Assembly (NCBI GenBank): GCA_965220775.1
Contig: OZ244845.1
Coordinates: forward strand, 1,736,001-1,800,000
Length of the DNA: 64,000 nucleotides
Source: G963664835 sp965220775
Lineage (GTDB): Bacteria; Chloroflexota; UBA6077; FW602-bin22; JBCLEL01
Reading direction: 5' to 3'
Shown here: in pieces, positions 61,343-64,000 of the stretch
Numbering within the stretch: position 1 is the stretch's first letter
How the letters are laid out: every line of letters starts with the position of its first letter
Made by a program: the position numbers and the translations under genes
The notes under the pieces: model-generated
The model's database searches: none
Seen by the model: only the letters and a program-made list of their open reading frames with translations
What the model was told of the DNA's origin: nothing

Positions 61343-61611
61343 GATCACTCTCCTCCGCAGCCAGATTATCGCGATTGGCTCGAATGACTTGCCAGGCGCG
61401 TTTTCGGTAAGGTAGGCGGCGCTATTCTATCAGCGCGGCACGCGAGTCGATCCGTCCATGCCCTTTGCGCCGCGTTCTTGGGCGCCTCTATCGCCGGCTA
61501 TAGGGTGGGCTCGAATGCCCGTGAATGGCGAAGTTGCCAGGAGGAGGAGCATAGGGACAACGTGGGCAGCGAGACTTTAAGACGTGTAATTCCCTGAGCA
61601 GAGGCGAAGCC

Positions 61612-62493
61612 CTAGCCTTTTACGGCGCCGCTGGTGAGTCCGGCAATAAACTGCTTCTGTAATACCAGGAACAGTAAGACGACAGGCAAAGTCATCATGA
61701 CCAGCAGAGCGAAGATATGTTCCCACGCAAAGAAGTATTGGCTGGTGTACTGAATTATTGTGAGGGGCAGCGTTCTCATCGCCGGATCGGTTAAGAATAG
61801 CATCGCCAGCAGGAACTCATTCCACGTTCCCATCGCGATGAAGATCGCCATCGTTCCGACGATTGGCCGGGTTAAAGGCAGAGTGATCGCCAGGTAGATC
61901 GTCAGCCGGTTGGCGCCGTCTACCAGAGCGGAGTCCTCGATCTCTCGCGGAAGCGTGTCGAAGTAATACTTCATCAGCAGAATGGAAAAGGGTAGACCCA
62001 GTGCCACGTAAGGTCCTATGACGGCAGCGTAAGTGTTCAGTGCTCCCAGCCAAAGGTTCATCCTGAATAGCGGCACGATCAACGTCGCGGACGGCAGCAT
62101 GAGACCGGTTAGGATGAGCAGAAAAAAGAAATCTCGCCCGGGAATCTCTAGCCGCGAGAATCCGTAAGCCGCCAGTGATGCCAGCACAAGACCGATGCCC
62201 GTGGTCACAATAGTAATTATCAGGCTATTCTTTCCTGTAAGTAGGACGTTCGCCTTATTCCACACCTCGGCGTATTTGGCGAATTCCCACGTCCTGGGTA
62301 GAAAATCAGAGCTGGTCAGGTGCTCCCCAGGTGCTTTGAACGAGGTTGAGAGTATGTAAAGGAGAGGGATCAGAAACAGTGCCGAGACTAGGAAGAGAAT
62401 AGAGTGCGTACTCACCGAGACCAACACGCGCCTAATCGATTTGGATAACCATCTGGGGGACGCTGGATTAGACGGAGTTGCTCCTACGAACAT
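61612..62493 (-). CDS. MalG-type ABC sugar permease (CUT1)
   Basis: A 293-residue protein with six membrane helices and the EAA loop REIEDSALVDGANRLTIYLA. It starts after 12 bp from the MalF-type permease stop with AGGA before ATG 62493. The N-terminus (STHSILFLVSALFLIPLLYILS) and the C-terminal QFIAGLTSGAVKG are typical. It forms the second half of a transporter whose other parts are the next two genes upstream on the minus strand. No ATPase is in the cluster. Confidence 0.88.
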   Translation of the reverse strand: MFVGATPSNPASPRWLSKSIRRVLVSVSTHSILFLVSALFLIPLLYILSTSFKAPGEHLTSSDFLPRTWEFAKYAEVWNKANVLLTGKNSLIITIVTTGIGLVLASLAAYGFSRLEIPGRDFFFLLILTGLMLPSATLIVPLFRMNLWLGALNTYAAVIGPYVALGLPFSILLMKYYFDTLPREIEDSALVDGANRLTIYLAITLPLTRPIVGTMAIFIAMGTWNEFLLAMLFLTDPAMRTLPLTIIQYTSQYFFAWEHIFALLVMMTLPVVLLFLVLQKQFIAGLTSGAVKG

Positions 62494-62505
62494 TGGAGGT
62501 TTCCT

Positions 62506-63447
62506 CTATGCCTGGTGAGCGCCCTTGTACATGCGAAGTTGAAAGTAAGTGATTATCATCGCCACGGTGAGCAGGACCACCGCAGCCGCCGACGCATAGC
62601 CCGTCCGCTGGTGCCGGAATGCCTCGTGGTAGATGGTGAGAGCGATCACTTCGGTCGCGTGGAAGGGCCCCCCGTCGGTCAGTATGAAAACATACTCGAA
62701 CGTGCGCACGGACCCGATCGCGCCGAAGATGAGCAGTGCAGCGGTCGAGGGCCATAGCATGGGTATGACGACGTGCCATATCCGCTGCAAGACATTGGCG
62801 CCATCCACCAGAGCCGCGTCGATTAGCTCCGAAGGGATAGTCTGCAAGCCGGCTAGATATATCACCATCGAGAATCCCGCCGAATGCCAGACCGCGGCCA
62901 AGATGATCCAGAATAACGCCGTCTTGTAATCGCCCAGGAATTGCTGCTCGATTCCCAGAGGCCTCAGTATGGTGTTGAATAGACCCAAGTTTGGCTCGTA
63001 GATGTGGTCCCAAGCGAATGCGACCACCACGGCAGACGTCGTTAAGGGTAGGAAGATTGCGGTGCGGTAGACATCTCGCAGTTTGATCTTCCGATTGAGC
63101 ATATAGGCTGCGGTGAACCCTATGGCCAATCCTGCCCCGACGGAGACGACAAACCAGATCAGATTGTTTTTGATAGAGGCAAGGAACCACTTATCGCTGG
63201 TCAGCAGCTCGATGTAATTCTCCAGGCCGACGCCTATGCGGGTTTCTTCGATCCAACCATCCCATTTGAACACACTATCGTACAGCAACCTGAATATAGG
63301 CCAGGCCACGTACAGTAGGTATACGGATACGGCCGGCAGGATGAAGAGAAAATTCGTCAGATGGGAGCGTCTGATGAATCGGAGAATTGACACCTTGACG
63401 CCGGTCGGCGAGGTCGGCGGCGGAGTCCAAAGTCGGGTGTGGCTCAA
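62506..63447 (-). CDS. MalF-type ABC sugar permease (CUT1)
   Basis: A 313-residue protein with six membrane helices (NFLFILPAVSVYLLYVAWP, then DVYRTAIFLPLTTSAVVVAF) and the EAA loop PSELIDAALVDGANVLQRIW. It pairs with the MalG-type gene downstream. The start is TTG 63447; a GTG at residue 19 (before SILRFIRRS) may be the true start. The 100-bp gap upstream, after the solute-binding protein gene, holds a hairpin. Confidence 0.88.
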   Translation of the reverse strand: MSHTRLWTPPPTSPTGVKVSILRFIRRSHLTNFLFILPAVSVYLLYVAWPIFRLLYDSVFKWDGWIEETRIGVGLENYIELLTSDKWFLASIKNNLIWFVVSVGAGLAIGFTAAYMLNRKIKLRDVYRTAIFLPLTTSAVVVAFAWDHIYEPNLGLFNTILRPLGIEQQFLGDYKTALFWIILAAVWHSAGFSMVIYLAGLQTIPSELIDAALVDGANVLQRIWHVVIPMLWPSTAALLIFGAIGSVRTFEYVFILTDGGPFHATEVIALTIYHEAFRHQRTGYASAAAVVLLTVAMIITYFQLRMYKGAHQA

Positions 63448-63468
63448 GTATCAGACCCCTCTTAGGAT

Positions 63469-63494
63469 GACCCTGGCCGGCAAAGGCCAGGGTC
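63469..63494 (-). promoter_or_regulatory. Intergenic stem-loop between solute-binding protein and permease
   Basis: Arms GACCCTGGCC and GGCCAGGGTC pair perfectly over 10 bp with a 6-base loop. There is no T-run after it, so it is more likely a transcript-stabilising or attenuating hairpin that favours the upstream binding-protein message than a full terminator. Confidence 0.6.
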
Positions 63495-63547
63495 TTGCAA
63501 TCGCGTAATGCTGACGGGAACCTCGAGGCTGTGGCGGTTCCTGGTTC

Positions 63548-64000
63548 CTAGTTACACCTCGTCTCCCAGACATTCTGCGCCTCGTCCAAGACTTCGTCGA
63601 TTGTCGTACGACCATCTATCAACCCCTGCATTCCCGGGGCGAGCGATTCGTCAGTAGCCGTACACTTCGCCCACCGCAAGATGGTCCTGCCTTCGTTAAG
63701 GATAGCCATAGTTGGCGCAATCACGTTCTTGTCGAAGTTCGGGAAGGCACTTCCCATCTTAACGCCCTTCTTGGCCGGTGGAGAGGGCCTGTTGGCGATG
63801 AAATCCTGCCCGGGGCCGTCCACGTACCAATTGATCAGATCCCAGGCGAGGTCCTTGTCTGCTGTCTGAGTCATCGCCCAGCCGGCTGCCGATGACGCGA
63901 GCGTCTTCCCGTCTGGAGGCTCGACAATGCCCCACTGCTCACCGTGCCCCCCAGCCTCTCCGGCTCGTTCTGAGCCCCACCATCCGCTCCAGCCCATGCA
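63548..64000 (-). CDS. ABC solute-binding protein, C-terminal part
   Basis: A frame entering from the right edge and ending at 63548, about 150 residues. It contains GWAMTQTADKDLAWDLINWY and FDKNVIAPTMAILNEGRTIL, with a C-terminus MQGLIDGRTTIDEVLDEAQN, the usual final helices of sugar-binding proteins of the COG1653 type. It stands directly before two CUT1 permeases on the same strand and so completes that transporter. The 5' end is outside the window. Confidence 0.85.
   Translation of the reverse strand, partial: CMGWSGWWGSERAGEAGGHGEQWGIVEPPDGKTLASSAAGWAMTQTADKDLAWDLINWYVDGPGQDFIANRPSPPAKKGVKMGSAFPNFDKNVIAPTMAILNEGRTILRWAKCTATDESLAPGMQGLIDGRTTIDEVLDEAQNVWETRCN

Overview
The window reads as chromosomal DNA of a free-living heterotroph of the phylum Chloroflexota, perhaps a SAR202 or Dehalococcoidia-like lineage. 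The phylum is inferred, not proven. The clues are a solute-binding lipoprotein with a long Val-Glu repeat linker, a fused hydantoinase A/B gene, and many one-off catabolic enzymes of families common there: phytanoyl-CoA dioxygenase, COG2159 amidohydrolase, Ldh2-type and D-2-hydroxyacid dehydrogenases, SDR, Gfo/Idh/MocA and CUT1 sugar transporters. No rRNA, tRNA, CRISPR array, prophage or transposase gene was seen.

Region 1 (1-14.8 kb) looks like an envelope-stress island. A 5' partial Tat-exported protein on the minus strand is followed by a plus-strand run: J-domain protein, YjfI/DUF2170-like protein, PspA, DUF4178 protein, DUF2617-like protein, coiled-coil lipoprotein, duplicated DUF350 membrane protein and membrane-anchored polyamine aminopropyltransferase. 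This resembles the PspA/yjf plus spermidine-synthase clusters known from other bacteria. Opposite to it lies an overlapping minus-strand operon of PspC and LiaI/LiaF-type proteins, and beyond that a NarL-type sensor kinase and response regulator of the LiaS/LiaR kind. The two halves are separated by an 874-bp insertion element.

Region 2 (15-31 kb) is mixed: a UgpC/MalK-like ATPase with broken motifs, the hydantoinase A/B fusion behind a perfect palindromic operator, an MFS transporter, an oxidoreductase, an ammonium transporter followed by a 46-codon membrane peptide, Lgt, a cation-efflux protein, an M24 peptidase, an SDR and CobU.

Region 3 (31-45 kb) holds an SGNH-like hydrolase, a Na+/Ca2+ exchanger and a probable glycan-use operon on the minus strand (MalG-type permease, two GH127-like enzymes, epimerase, phytanoyl-CoA dioxygenase), then a divergent TPR lipoprotein and a solute-binding protein.

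Region 4 (45-64 kb) has a decayed second Lgt, MnmA, a second insertion element, a D-2-hydroxyacid dehydrogenase, an SDR, two lipoprotein or membrane proteins (DUF4349; SH3b), aconitase, a small-molecule catabolic group (Ldh2, M20 peptidase, amidohydrolase, 3-hydroxyacyl-CoA dehydrogenase, Zn-dependent dehydrogenase), and a CUT1 ABC transporter running off the right end.

Intergenic space is rich in one repeat family. Two copies (7821-8694 and 47302-48161) have inverted termini starting GTAA and an 8-bp target duplication, exact at one copy and decayed at the other. This fits a non-autonomous IS66-type element. Inside and outside these copies lie 255-bp and 205-bp tandem repeats with GC-rich palindromes.
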